Positions 1-12,495 of a stretch of DNA of 64,000 nt are shown here, one piece after another. The translations under genes and the position numbers were made by a program. This stretch comes from Osedax fenrisi (lineage: Eukaryota; Annelida; Polychaeta; Sabellida; Siboglinidae), in assembly GCA_964019155.1 (NCBI GenBank), contig OZ025244.1, forward strand, positions 11,980,655-12,044,654. The letters run 5' to 3'. How positions within the stretch are numbered: the first letter of the stretch is position 1; each line of letters starts with the position of its first letter. Below the pieces are notes generated by a model, which saw only the letters and a program-made list of their open reading frames with translations, was not told where the DNA came from and made no database searches.

Positions 1-3000
1 TAACTCTACTACCCCTACCACAGATAAGATTAGCCCTAACTCTACTACCTCTACCACAGATAAGTTTAGCCCTAACTCTACTACCTCTACCACAGATAAG
101 TTTAGCCCTAACCCTACTACCCCTACCACTGCTTAGCTTAGACCTAACCCTACTACCTCTTCCACATATAAGTTTAGCCCTAACCCTACTACCTCTACCA
201 CCCTAAGATTAGCCCTAACCCTACTACCCCTACCACCCTAAGATTAGCCCTAACTCTACTACCTCTACCACAGATAAGTTTAGCCCTAACTCTACTACCT
301 CTACCACAGATAAGTTTAGCCCTAACTCTACTACCTCTACCACAGATAAGTTTAGCCCTAACTCTACTACCTCTACCACAGATAAGTTTAGCCCTAACCA
401 TACTACCTCTACCACCCTAAGATTAGCCCTAACCCTACTACCCCTACCACCCTAATATTAGCCCTAACTCTACTACCTCTACCACCCTAAGATTAGCCCT
501 AACCCTACTACCTCTACCACAGATAAGTTTAGCCCTAACTCTACTACCTTTACCACAGATAAGTTTAGCCCTAACCATACTACCTCTACCACAGATAAGT
601 TTAGCCCTAACCATACTACCTCTACCACCCTAAGATTAGCCCTAACCCTACTACCCCTACCACCCTAAGATTACCCCTAACTCTACTACCTCTACCACCC
701 TAAGATTAGCCCTAACTCTACTACCTCTACCACCCTAAGATTAGCCCTAACCCTACTACCTCTACCACAGATAAGTTTAGCCCTAACCATACTACCTCTA
801 CCACAGATAAGTTTAGCCCTAACCATACTACCTCTACCACAGATAAGTTTAGCCCTAACCATACTACCTCTACCACCCTAAGATTAGCCTTAACTCTACT
901 ACCTCTACCACAGATAAGTTTAGCCCTAACCATACTACCCCTACCACCCTAAGATTAGCCCTAACTCTACTACCTCTACCACAGATAAGTTTAGCCCTAA
1001 CTCTACTACCTCTACCACAGATAAGTTTAGCCCTAACTCTACTACCTCTACCACAGATAAGTTTAGCCCTAACCATACTACCTCTACCACCCTAAGATTA
1101 GCCCTAACCCTACTACCCCTACCACCCTAAGATTAGCCCTAACCCTACTACCCCATACCACCCTAAGATTAGCCCTAACTCTACTACCTCTACCACAGAT
1201 AAGTTTAGCCCTAACTCTACTACCTCTACCACAGATAAGTTTAGCCCTAACCATACTACCTCTACCACAGATAAGTTTAGCCCTAACTCTACTACCTCTA
1301 CCACCCTAAGATTAGCCCTAACCCTACTACCCCTACCACCCTAAGATTAGCCCTAACTCTACTACCTCTACCACCCTAAGATTAGCCCTAACCCTACTAC
1401 CTCTACCACAGATAAGTTTAGCCCTAACCCTACTACCTCTACCACCCTAAGATTAGCCCTAACCCTACTACCCCTACCACCCTAAGATTAGCCCTAACTC
1501 TACTACCTCTACCACCCTAAGATTAGCCCTAACCCTACTACCTCTACCACAGATAAGTTTAGCCCTAACCATACTACCTCTACCACAGATAAGTTTAGCC
1601 CTAACCATACTACCTCTACCACAGATAAGTTTAGCCCTAACCCTACTACCTCTACCACCCTAAGATTAGCCCTAACCCTACTACCCCTACCACCCTAAGA
1701 TTAGCCCTAACTCTACTACCTCTACCACCCTAAGATTAGCCCTAACCCTACTACCTCTACCACAGATAAGTTTAGCCCTAACTCTACTACCTTTACCACA
1801 GATAAGATTAGCCCTAACCCTACTACCTCTACCACCCTAAGATTATCCCTAACCATACTACCTCTACCACAGATAAGTTTAGCCCTAACCATACTACCTC
1901 TACCACCCTAAGATTAGCCCTAACCCTACTACCCCTACCACCCTAAGATTAGCCCTAACTCTACTACCTCTACCACCCTAAGATTAGCCCTAACTCTACT
2001 ACCTCTACCACAGATAAGTTTAGCCCTAACTCTACCACCTCTACCACAGATAAGTTTAGCCCTAACCCTACTACCCCTACCACTGCTTAGCTTAGACCTA
2101 ACCCTACTACCTCTACCACAGATAAGTTTAGCCCTAACTCTACTACCTTTACCACATATAAGATTAGCCCTAACCCTACTACCTCTACCACCCTAAGATT
2201 ATCCCTAACCATACTACCTCTACCACAGATAAGTTTAGCCCTAACCATACTACCTCTACCACCCTAAGATTAGCCCTAACCCTACTACCCCTACCACCCT
2301 AAGATTAGCCATAACTCTACTACCTCTACCACCCTAAGATTAGCCCTAACTCTACTACCTCTACCACAGATAAGTTTAGCCCTAACTCTACTACCTCTAC
2401 CACAGATAAGTTTAGCCCTAACCCTACTACCCCTACCACTTCTTAGCTTAGACCTAACCCTACTACCTCTACCACAGATAAGTTTAGCCCTAACTCTACT
2501 ACCCCTACCACTGCTTAGCTTAGACCTAACCCTACTACCTCTACCACAGATAAGTTTAGCCCTAACTCTACTACCTCTACCACAGATAAGTTTAGCCCTA
2601 ACTCTACTACCTCTACCACCCTAAGTTTAGCCCTAACTCTACTACCTCTACCACAGATAAGTTTAGCCCTAACCCTACTACCTCTACCACAGATAAGATT
2701 AGCCCTAACTCTACTACCCCTACCACAGATAAGTTTAGCCCTAACTCTACTACCTCTACCACAGATAAGTTTAGCCCTAACCCTACTACCTCTACCACCC
2801 TAAGATTAGCCCTAACCCTACTACCCCTACCACCCTAAGATTAGCCCTAACTCTACTACCTCTACCACAGATAAGTTTAGCCCTAACTCTACTACCTCTA
2901 CCACAGATAAGTTTAGCCCTAACCCTACTACTTCTACCACATATAAGTTTAGCCCTAACTCTACTACCTCTACCACCCTAAGATTAGCCCTAACCCTACT

Positions 3001-3690
3001 ACCTCTACCACAGATAAGTTTAGCCCTAACTCTACTACCTCTACCACAGATAAGTTTAGCCCTAACTCTACTACCTCTACCACAGATAAGTTTAGCCCTA
3101 ACCCTACTACCTCTACCACAAATAAGATTAGCCCTAACTCTACTACCCCTACCACAGATAAGTTTAGCCCTAACTCTACTACCTCTACCACAGATAAGTT
3201 TAGCCCTAACCCTACTACCCCTACCACCCTAAGATTAGCCCTAACTCTACTACCTCTACCACAGATAAGTTTAGCCCTAACTCTACTACCTCTACCACCC
3301 TAAGATTAGCCCTAACTCTACTACCTCTACCACAGATAAGTTTAGCCCTAACTCTACTACCCCTACCACCCTAAGATTAGCCCTAACTCTACTACCTCTA
3401 CCACAGATAAGATTAGCCCTAACTCTACTACCTCTACCACAGATAAGTTTAGCCCTAACCCTACTACCTCTACCACCCTAAGATTAGCCATAACCCTACT
3501 ACCTCCACCACCTCTAACCTCATAACCTAACCCTACTACGGCTAACCCTTCTACCTCTACTTCTGATAACCCTACTCCCATAACCCTACTACCTCTACCA
3601 CATAAAGCTTACCCTAACCGTACTACCCCTAACCCTACTACCCCTACCACAAATAAGTTACCACTACCCCTACTACACCTATCACCAGCC
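1..3690. repeat. Telomere-like 35/36-bp satellite array
   Basis: Tandem array filling the left edge of the window. Units contain TTTAGCCCTAACTCTACTAC or close variants, so each carries one to three CCCTAA/CCCTAC blocks. Two main unit types alternate: a 36-bp type with CACAGATAAGTTTAGCCC and a 35-bp type with CACCCTAAGATTAGCCC; a rarer type has CACTGCTTAGCTTAGACC. The C-rich strand on + is the orientation expected next to a left-hand telomere, but there is no pure hexamer array. It decays from about 3490 and ends near 3690. The 36-bp period keeps reading frames open without coding meaning. It may lie in an upstream intron of the gene whose exons begin at 3898. Confidence 0.95.
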
Positions 3691-3897
3691 ACACACTATA
3701 AAAATGAAATATTTAATTCATTCATATTTTATGTAAACAAATTCTATTTTCAAATTATTAATTGTGTGTTTATGTATTATATGTTATAGTTTTAATTTGA
3801 AATATACATATAATTATTATTTGTTTTTCTCCATTATTATTCACTGTTGAGTTATATAAACTAATGAAGCAATCAACCATGACCAGAAGTTGCCCAG
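3691..3897. other. AT-rich spacer
   Basis: AT-rich sequence between the satellite and the first recognisable exon. It probably represents the 3' part of an intron, ending in an AG at 3896-3897. Nothing else seen. Confidence 0.4.
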
Positions 3898-3999
3898 TCA
3901 CCAGATAGAGATGCTCTCCACCTGCGAACACATTCACAACCTGAACAACTCTAACAGTTCAGATACTGCAGAGGAGTATGATGAGGAACATTTCGCAAG
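3898..3999 (+). CDS. Unnamed gene, exon a
   Basis: Acceptor TTGCCCAG before 3898, donor GCAAG/GTTAAC after 3999. Reads HQIEMLSTCEHIHNL, then an Asn/Ser run and acidic DTAEEYDEEHFAR. Enters and leaves in phase 2. No suitable start codon in this frame, so it is an internal exon. The donor is followed by imperfect ATC/ACC trinucleotide repeats. Confidence 0.5.
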
Positions 4000-6900
4000 G
4001 TTAACCACCATCACTATCATCATCTCTATCTTCATTATCACCATCAGCATCTTCATCAGCATCATCAGCTCATATTGTGTTATAATACTTTTAAATTAGA
4101 TAGATATATTATATAAGCCACACCTCTTTATATAAGCCACACCTCTATATATAAGCTACACCTCTATATATAAGCCACGCCTCTATATATATAGCCCATG
4201 TAGCTCAGCCTGACTTTTATCAATCGGAAAAGTCTGCCAGGCTGATGTGCTCCATATGAAGGGGCATGGCTTTCATGATATAACCTTACAATTAGCAAGC
4301 TGTGTACAAAAATATCTACACTATCATTCTCCGTAGTAGACGTATAGCTAAAGCTAAATCCGCTCTACAAATGTCCACGAGTTCCGATACAATGTTCATT
4401 CAGTAGTTAAGGTATCGATGTTAGCGGACACATTGCCGGTTTATTTGTGATGTATTCACACACTTTGTCATCGTAAGTTGGGATGAGATGATATCAACTT
4501 AACATACCTGACTTGTTACCTTAGTGTATACCATATAGTATACAATGTATACCATATAGTATACAATGTATACCATATAGTATACAATGTATACCATATA
4601 GTATACAATGTATACCATATAGTATATAGTAGTGATGTAAATGATGCCGAGCCTAGACTTTTGGTTTTTAATGCCGAGCTGAGACTTTCATTTTCGGAAG
4701 AAAAAAAACGAGCCCGAGTCGAGACTCTAGTCAAACGAGTCCGAGCCAAGTTGAGACTTTAGGTAACTGAGACTGAGACTGCATCATGCTTTAGATTTTA
4801 GCATCATTTACTGCATCACTTCTATATAGTATACAATTCATAGTGTAAAGTCATCTTTAATCGAATGATCGCGCTTCTCTACTCGCGTCACTGAGTGGAT
4901 ACTACTAGTGTGTGATTAGTTAACAGGACAGTTGGACAATGTCCACTTGACATCCAATTAATGCATTGTGGACAGATACTATAGTGGCCTATCCAACTGT
5001 GCATCCGTCTAACTGTCCATGCTACGCGTAGCACACTCTAAGTTAGTTATCCGTTTGGGCCAAGTTGATTATGCTTGCGTTGACTACTTCTATCTCTAGC
5101 TAATCGGTAGCACCATCGGACTCACCGATTGGCTAGCTGGAGATATTACGATCGACACCCGCCACCACTCTCACTATAACGTACGAAGCCCTATAATACA
5201 TAGCCCTATCGTATCTCTCTCGTACCTGTACCTAACACCTAGCTTTGTTCTACTACAGCTAGATACGCGTGGATCTATTCACATTGATCTATCGATGATT
5301 TAGCTTATTGTAATCAGTATAGACTTGAGAATAATAAATAGGTCTGAGATAAATAATAATATATTATATATTTATATAATATTGTATATAAGCTGAATAT
5401 TATTTTTGTATAACTTCAATATCATATGATGACATTAATCCAGAATATTTAATTATAAACACATTTTAAAATATATATATATGTTTTAGTAGTTAAGTAT
5501 AATCGAATATTTATTTTATCTATTTATTAATATTTATAATTAACAATAGATCTCTTGTTTCTTGAGTCTACATATATTAGTTTATATTATTATATATTAA
5601 ATAAAAGTACAAGTTTAATTGTATTTAAATACAAATAAATAAATACACACAATAAACTATTAATATGCTCCCTGATGATATTCAGAGTCCTATTTCATAG
5701 TTTTTTTATACTACATTTATATATTATTATAAATGTATTTATATATATTATATCAATTATATTATATAAAATATAATGATATATTAATATATGTATCTAA
5801 ATTATAATAATATAGTACTAAATAATATTAATATTATTTGGAAAATAAAATTTAAAATAATAATAAAAATTATAATAATAAAGTAATATACTATATTAGT
5901 ATTATAAATAATACTAACTCAAATCACATTTTTCTATGCATAATGAATACTTCTTTCTTGAAGAAATTGATGTTGTAGATAGAATTCTATATTCTAATTA
6001 ATTAGTATAATTAAAGATAATATATAATTATTTAAAATAAAATATATTGTAAATTCCATATTGAGATAAAGTTATATAAATCATAATAAAGTAATTCTTA
6101 TTTATATAATAAGGTATCACCGTACATGAATTATAGAAGAGTAAATTTGATATTTTATAATACTTTTTCAATTATTAATATAAAATTTATCAAATTTTAT
6201 TAGATATTTAAATTATGAAATATTTAGTAATTATTATTTTCGTAATAATGGTGATTATTTACATTATGTGCTTTTTTAAACACTTGTATTTAATATTAAT
6301 AGATCGTTTTATATTTCAATTGTTGTCATATTTATTATAACATATTTAACTTACATAATTTATATTAATATTAAAAATAAAATTTGTAATTTAATATTAA
6401 AAATATAGGCCCAAAATATATGCCCTTAAGGGGATCTTTACAACCATCACCATTGTGTACGTTAACATGTAAATAGATAGGCAAGTATACTGTAGTCACT
6501 ATAGAAATTTGTTGAAAGCACTATTCATCTAATTACCAAAATTGTTGTTATATTATAATATTAAATTAAATATATAATTAGGTTATGATAAGTTTAAAAT
6601 TACTAATTAGGTTTACTTATTATTAGGGAACCCTATAAAATACTGTTTTTCATTAACTTATAATCAATACGATCACTCACCCCACTACTACTACCACCAC
6701 TACAGATTATTGGAAACCCTATCTTGTGGAGATTTCACAGCACCCAAGGAAGAAGCGGAAGAAGCGGTGGAGGATGCAGTGGAGGATGAAGTTAAACCCA
6801 CTACGAGGTTACCTAACATAAGTGTTACATCACATCGCCGCCGGTGTCTTTTCATGGATAACTCTTAGCTATTACGTAATCAACTTTCATTATTATAAGC

Positions 6901-7789
6901 GAATATCTCCGTATAAGCGTGATAATTATAAAATTCATAACTTTATAATATTAGATATATTTACGTTATAATTTATCGAACAAATAGTTTAAAATGCTTA
7001 ACATTTTGATGACACACTCACATTGTCTACATTGTAGTATTACATTATGTATACAGTCTACGATAATACGGGTATGATGCTGTTACTTCTAGTGTACCTC
7101 GTACTTCTTCCGTGTATGTTTTGCGTACGATAATTTCCGAATGAGATCGATTAATTACTAAATAAATCGATTCTTTAATGGCGTATTAATTTGTACTCTT
7201 TTATACTTTTATAAATTAAATATATAATAATTTCAATTGAGGTCCGTTGTATAGTGTTACATAAAACCATATCTATCGGTTTCAAACATGTAAAATATCT
7301 TCAATCGCCTGTAGAAAATTTCATAAATTTAATTGATTTTTCGTAGTTATTAATTTACAAGTAATCAAAGTCACTGAACTTAAACATTCAAGTTCATCCT
7401 GTTCTGCTTTATATTCATTACACTTGTTTTGCTTTCTATTTATTTTCCCATTTACCATATTCATTGTAATTCAACAAAAAAGTAAGGAAATGTAATTTAC
7501 CTAAAACAAAATCTTTACTTTTAAATATAAAATAATAACTTTTTGATATATACATAATATGTCTACATCAAATAAATAATAATATTAATTTGTACATATT
7601 AATTTAATGAATATACTATACTTTAAATATTTAAATTTTCAGAATGCTATAGGGGTTGATTTTTAATGTATTTTTTACATGATACATAACTTATTGAATT
7701 TATTTTATTGTTACAATTTTATATATATATATATATATATTTATATTTTATATTATTATTAAATTATACATATAATATATGAAATATAT

Positions 7790-7866
<77 letters not shown>

Positions 7867-9263
7867 TATATATATATATAAAATATATATATATTATATA
7901 TATATATATATAATATGATAATTATAAAATATTTTAAATATAGGCATAGAAAATTAATTTTATTGTAAATCGTTAATAATAATTAATAATTTATTCACTA
8001 ATGATCTACAATTTAGATTCTAAATCAATTAAAATTTCAGTAAATATGAAAATTATATAATTACAAATTTATCCTTTTAAATATGTAATAAAGATGAATG
8101 CATTATGCTTATATGCTGAATGCTTATATTTTCAAAATAATAATTTAATTTTTCTATTCATTTTTAATTCATATAAATTATAATTGTAGATCATTAATAT
8201 ATATCATATTGATATTAAATATTGTATAGTTAAAAAGATAAAAATATATTGTATAGTTAAATATATAAAAATATAGTTAAATAGATAAAAACGAGATACC
8301 CTTTATACGTAACTAATAATATTTACCTACCCGTTCTAAATTAAATAAACCAATAATAAATGTAATTCTAAATAAAAATACAATTAGTTTATTATTTTAA
8401 TACCAATATATGAGGATAAGAGGGGTATAAGAGAGGTAATTTTCATGATTATAAATTTCTTCATCAAAATTGTTATGGATTTATGACTATTTGTTCAATA
8501 AATTATAATATAAATATATTAATATAATAATATAAATATATTAATTATGAAATGTATATAACCAATATTAAAAAGTTTATAATTTGGTTATAATTACACT
8601 TTTATCATAACAGTTTATTATGTAATAGTATTTTATCATATGCATTAAATTTATGGTGTTCCTAGTTTATTCTTTAGAAAATTTTAAAATGATACCAAAA
8701 ATAAAAATATATATATAAATATCATAATTCGTTGAATATTTTCTTTCATTCTATAATCAATATCGTATCGAAGATTTATACAATAATTATAAATAATAAT
8801 AATAATATATTAGAGGAATTTGTTTCTCTTTTCTCTTGTTGTACCTTCTAAAGGGCTTAAAATTATATAGAATATTTTCTTTCATTCTATAATCATTATC
8901 GTATCGAAGATTTATACAATAATTATAAAAAATAATAATAATATATTAGAGGAATTTTTTTTTTTTTCTCTTGTTGTTCCTTCTAAAGGGCATAACAAAT
9001 GATATATAATATTGTCCATCATAATAGCAAGGTGATTATTAATACCGTGCGCCTGTTACAGTGACAACGAGCTCAGACAAAGAGTGACGGCCACTGAACG
9101 CAAGTCTCGCATGAAGGACAAACTCGACAGTATGGTACGCAAGCAACGACAACAGGAGCAGGACGCCACCACTAGCGCCACCCGACGGCCGTATTACACT
9201 GCGGTAGCGGTAGGGGCTGTGGCTGTTACGCTCGCCTGCTACACCTACCACTACCTGCGTTAA
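3898..9263 (+). CDS. Unrecognised gene with C-terminal membrane tail (three 3' exons, partial)
   Basis: Three segments, 3898-3999, 6706-6807 and 9062-9263, are each flanked by AG and GT and all join in phase 2, giving 134 residues of open frame ending in TAA. Order: a serine/asparagine-rich then acidic stretch (SSDTAEEYDEEHFAR), LLETLSCGDF, a Glu/Ala-rich acidic linker, a charged helix likely to form a coiled coil (DNELRQRVTATERKSRMKD), a basic-Gln segment, and a hydrophobic tail (YYTAVAVGAVAVTLACYTYH) ending five residues from the stop. The architecture suggests a tail-anchored membrane protein. I do not recognise the family. Upstream exons would lie inside or left of the satellite. The gene converges on SSR3. 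GC content of the exons is far above the flanks, which supports coding. Confidence 0.6.
4104..4200. repeat. 24-bp tandem repeat
   Basis: About four copies of a unit containing TATATAAGCCACACCTCTA, slightly diverged. Confidence 0.8.
4524..4627. repeat. 21-bp tandem repeat
   Basis: About five near-identical copies of ATGTATACCATATAGTATAC; each unit is itself partly palindromic. Confidence 0.9.
4630..4825. mobile_element. hAT-like MITE, family A, copy 1
   Basis: Starts AGTGATGTAAATGATGCC and ends with the near-inverse GCATCATTTACTGCATCACT. The interior has GCCGAGC / GAGCCCGAG repeats. The same family recurs at 57556 and at 60305, where the target duplication is clear. Confidence 0.7.
6706..6807 (+). 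CDS. Unnamed gene, exon b
   Basis: Acceptor CCACCACTACAG before 6706, donor ACGAG/GTTACC after 6807. Reads LLETLSCGDFTAPK followed by Glu/Ala/Val repeats (EEAEEAVEDAVEDE) and VKPTT. Phase 2 on both sides, matching exons a and c; the two other frames hit stops nearby. Confidence 0.55.
7720..7915. repeat. (TA)n microsatellite cluster
   Basis: Several long uninterrupted TA runs separated by short AT-only spacers. Confidence 0.95.
8732..8995. repeat. Two-copy ~125-bp direct repeat
   Basis: GAATATTTTCTTTCATTCTA begins both copies, which also share GTATCGAAGATTTATACAAT and the end CCTTCTAAAGGGC. Only a few differences, mainly in poly-T and AAT-run length, so the duplication is recent. Confidence 0.9.
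9062..9263 (+). CDS. Unnamed gene, terminal exon with hydrophobic tail
   Basis: Acceptor CTGTTACAG before 9062; frame open to TAA at 9261-9263. Reads DNELRQRVTATERKSRMKD, a Gln/Asp-rich basic stretch, then a hydrophobic tail of about 20 residues and HYLR at the C terminus. A single C-terminal membrane helix with basic flanks is typical of tail-anchored ER or mitochondrial outer membrane proteins (inference). The stop-codon region is tandemly repeated downstream. Confidence 0.65.
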
Positions 9264-9480
9264 TAGGTAGCGGAGGGGATCTACTAGCACTGCTACACCT
9301 ACTACTACCTGCGTTCATAGGCAGTGGGGGCGGGGCGGGGGCTATAGCATGCTACACCTACCTGCGTTCATAGGCAGCTGTGGGAGGGGCGAGGGCACTC
9401 TACTAGCACCACTACCTGCGTTCATAGTCAGCGGGGGCGAGGGCACTCTCCTAGCACCACTACACGGGGGGGGAGGGGGG
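9231..9480. repeat. Minisatellite made of copies of the stop-codon end
   Basis: The coding end TGCTACACCTACCACTACC plus TGCGTTAATAGGTAG is followed by diverged copies at about 9291, 9351 and 9409, plus a remnant at 9449. Each keeps CTACCTGCGTTCATAG; spacers are G-rich (GGGGGCGAGGGC). In the copies the stop TAA has become TCA. Confidence 0.85.
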
Positions 9481-12231
9481 CGCTGTATTCTATCCATATC
9501 GACTACTTAATATAGATTCCGGAACCGATTGAGTCGGGGGCATATCAACTTTCATCATCATAGTCTCGTCATCAAATTAAGCGAATTCAACAAGATATTG
9601 TATGTGTATGTGTGTATGTGGATAATGTGCGATCGTGTATATATACTCCTTTATTTCAAATATATACGGGCCGTACGATTATAATCAATATTTCCTATAA
9701 ATTACGTTTTCTATACGCAGATTATTCTTATACGTAATAAAATGTCACTTTATTTATCAGAATTATAATAAAAAAATTACATATATACATATAATATTAT
9801 TTATTTGATCGAGCATATTTGAATAAGTATTCTATTATATAAAGAAAGTTATTCCATTAAATTTGTAAAATAAATAGTATTATTTATATCAAACTATTAA
9901 TGTAATTCATATGAATTTAAAACAATAATTTAAATAGAGTAAATTAAAATTAAATATATTTAGAATTATATATTATTTGATCGATATTGTAACATAAATA
10001 ATTTATTTTATTATTTTAATAAATTATATCATATAATTTATATATCAATATTTTACAATAATATTTGAATTGATTTCAATACACTCATGATGAGAAATTC
10101 CTGGTGTGTTAAATCTTCGATCATATTGTTGTTATATTATTTATATTTATTCAAGATATGTATATATGAAATCACATAAATTAGTAATATAATATTAAAA
10201 TATGTCGTATATATATTTCATATTTATATGTCAATAAATCTATTTTTAGTCACATTCCATGGATACATATAAGATGAAACATAATAACATTAATATAGAA
10301 AATTCACCAAAATAAATATATATCTAAAATATTACTATAAAAATTCATAAAATTAGAAACTTATGGGTGCAAGCTGATGATAAAATATGTATATTTTAAT
10401 TTTTTTTAAATTTATATTATCAGTATCTTATTTATGTCATTGTATAATATTTTAAATTATTCTGAAGTATTTCTATCAATATAAAGTGTTTTACGAGATC
10501 AATAGAATTTTAATTCTTTCAATCATATGAAATTGACAAGACTATTTATTTAAAAAAACTGAATGTTATTTTCTCCGTTTTTACTTTTTGAACTTAGTAA
10601 GCATAACATCTACTACTTCTTTGATTATTAATATTATTATCTGTAATTTGTACTGTATATAAATAAAATATAATACTATATTAATAATGACAGTATATAA
10701 TTATACTTAGTATTATACTTTATATTTTTTAAATAAATTATAATAAACTTCCCATTTTTAATAAAAAAATATTTAAACTATTTTTTTTACATAATTTTAA
10801 ATAAATTATATTTATAAAAAGTCAATAATATTATGTAGTAGAATAACATCTGTTGCATACAAAAAAAATACTTCATTATCTTTATTAGTTTAGTATCCTT
10901 GGCATTTTAGCTAGAATTAACATGGTAAACCCCAACACCAGATTGCACTATAAAATAATTTGATATGGATTCATAATTATAAAGGAGTTTACAGTTATGT
11001 AAAAGATGTGCAACTAATTAATTTGTGAAATTAATGACAAATTGTTCTATGCACAGCAAACTATTTATTTCTAATTCTATTTTATATTTGTTTATATGTC
11101 AATTATATGTAAAAATATGAAGATATACATATTTTTGAGAAAAAAAATAACAATTAGATTAGTTTGTTTTATAGAACCAATTTTCTTAACAAATAACTTT
11201 ATTCGATAAATATGAATAATCAATGTCCATTTTCATGGTAAAATTATACATATTTCGTAAAAACTAATGACAATTTGCTTTTTAAACAATATAAATAATT
11301 CTACCTATATTTCAAACTAATCTGTATTATAATTTATTTCAAATAAATAGATATATTTCATTAATGGTATATAACTGGGTAGCTGAAATAAATAAATTTT
11401 TTTTGGTAATATATTTCTAATTTCCTAATATCATATTAGTTACAACTTGCAATGTTACGTATAAAACAATTTATTTACAATAAATACTAATATGGATGTG
11501 TGTTTCAAAAATATAGCTAGTATAACAATAATTGTAAGCACAACAATAGTTAATACAATAAGTAGTATACTTTAATTTAGTGTTACATATAGACATTTCA
11601 ACTGATTTTTCAACATACATTAATACAACTAATATATTTTATAACTTTATTAAAATTGAATCATACATTATATTTTAATGTCCACAATATATTGCTAATG
11701 AAATATAATACAATTATCATATACATTGTTGTAAATATGTATGAATATATTATAATACAATTAAATTTACATATATGTAATGGTATGTTATTAATATTAC
11801 AGATTTAATTGAACTTTTATTATTCATAAATTAAATATTATTCTAAAATAATTAATATTTATACAATAATTATGTATGGTTATATTATTATTTATAAATA
11901 ATGTTATACAAATATTTTTATAAAATATTTCTATTTGGATATTTTATCAAATTATTACTAAAATAATGACTATAAATTATAGTCTATAATATTAATAAAA
12001 TCGTTATTTATATTTAAAATTCAATTAATAATAAACTTAAAATTATAGAACATTACACATTTTAAAAATATATTATTGAGAATAAAATATTATGTATATT
12101 TTAAATGATATAGTTTTAAATACTAAATACTAAATAATTATAATATACATACAAATAATTTATATCAAATAAAAATAAAATAAAATCAATAATTATATTT
12201 ATTAAATATATATATATACATAATTAGAAAT
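9481..12231. other. Intergenic AT-rich DNA
   Basis: Region between the convergent 3' ends of the unnamed gene and SSR3. An AATAAA at 9737-9742 could serve the unnamed gene. Otherwise nothing recognised on either strand. Confidence 0.5.
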
Positions 12232-12237
12232 TTTATT
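12232..12237 (-). promoter_or_regulatory. Putative SSR3 polyadenylation signal
   Basis: AATAAA on the minus strand, about 57 bases after the SSR3 stop codon. In such AT-rich DNA the hexamer is common, so only position supports it. Confidence 0.4.
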
Positions 12238-12293
12238 TTCTAAAAAATGTGTGTTAAAATCATGAAATAGACACTAACACGAATAACGTTAAG

Positions 12294-12495
12294 TTAGTAC
12301 TTGGTACTAGTGGAGAAAAGAGCCACCAGACCACTCGACGCTAACATGGAACATGAAAAGTTCACAGCGGGGGAAAACGAACGCAGCAAGTAGAAGCTGA
12401 TGGCAATAACGAATAACAAGAACATAGAGTTGTTGTAGAAGATAGAGAAAGTAAGAGCTTCATATTCTGCTACTTCGTTCTTTTTGAATAAGATT
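12294..12495 (-). CDS. SSR3: SSR3 exon 4 (stop codon)
   Basis: Acceptor CCATCATAG before 12495; stop TAA at 12296-12294. Encodes ILFKKNEVAEYEALTF, the last two membrane segments and the C terminus FSTSTKY. Confidence 0.95.

Larger units (their letters stand above)
4000..6705. other. Intron of the unnamed gene
   Basis: Contains trinucleotide-like repeats (4000-4070), a 24-bp tandem repeat (4105-4200), a 21-bp tandem repeat (about 4527-4625), a 195-bp MITE (4630-4825), and a segment at 4900-5040 with inverted pieces of a GGACAGTT-containing repeat. At 5090-5150 CTAGCTAATCGGT faces ACCGATTGGCTAG as an inverted repeat. From about 5300 to 6660 it is AT-rich with nothing recognised. Confidence 0.6.
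6808..9061. other. Intron of the unnamed gene
   Basis: AT-rich. Holds a long TA microsatellite (about 7720-7915) and a direct duplication of about 125 bp (8732-8860 and 8868-8995) close to the next exon. Nothing else recognised. Confidence 0.6.

Noticed and set aside
195..3581. Many minus-strand open frames of 60-85 codons in the satellite
   Set aside because: They follow from the 36-bp period being a multiple of three and consist of the same 12-residue block; not genes.
1..3690. CRISPR-like regular spacing in the satellite
   Set aside because: No unique spacers; units are contiguous and this is eukaryotic DNA.
1..3690. True chromosome end
   Set aside because: No uninterrupted CCCTAA hexamer array; only telomere-like units.
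9039..9290. 83-codon minus-strand frame
   Set aside because: Shadow of the terminal exon of the unnamed plus-strand gene.
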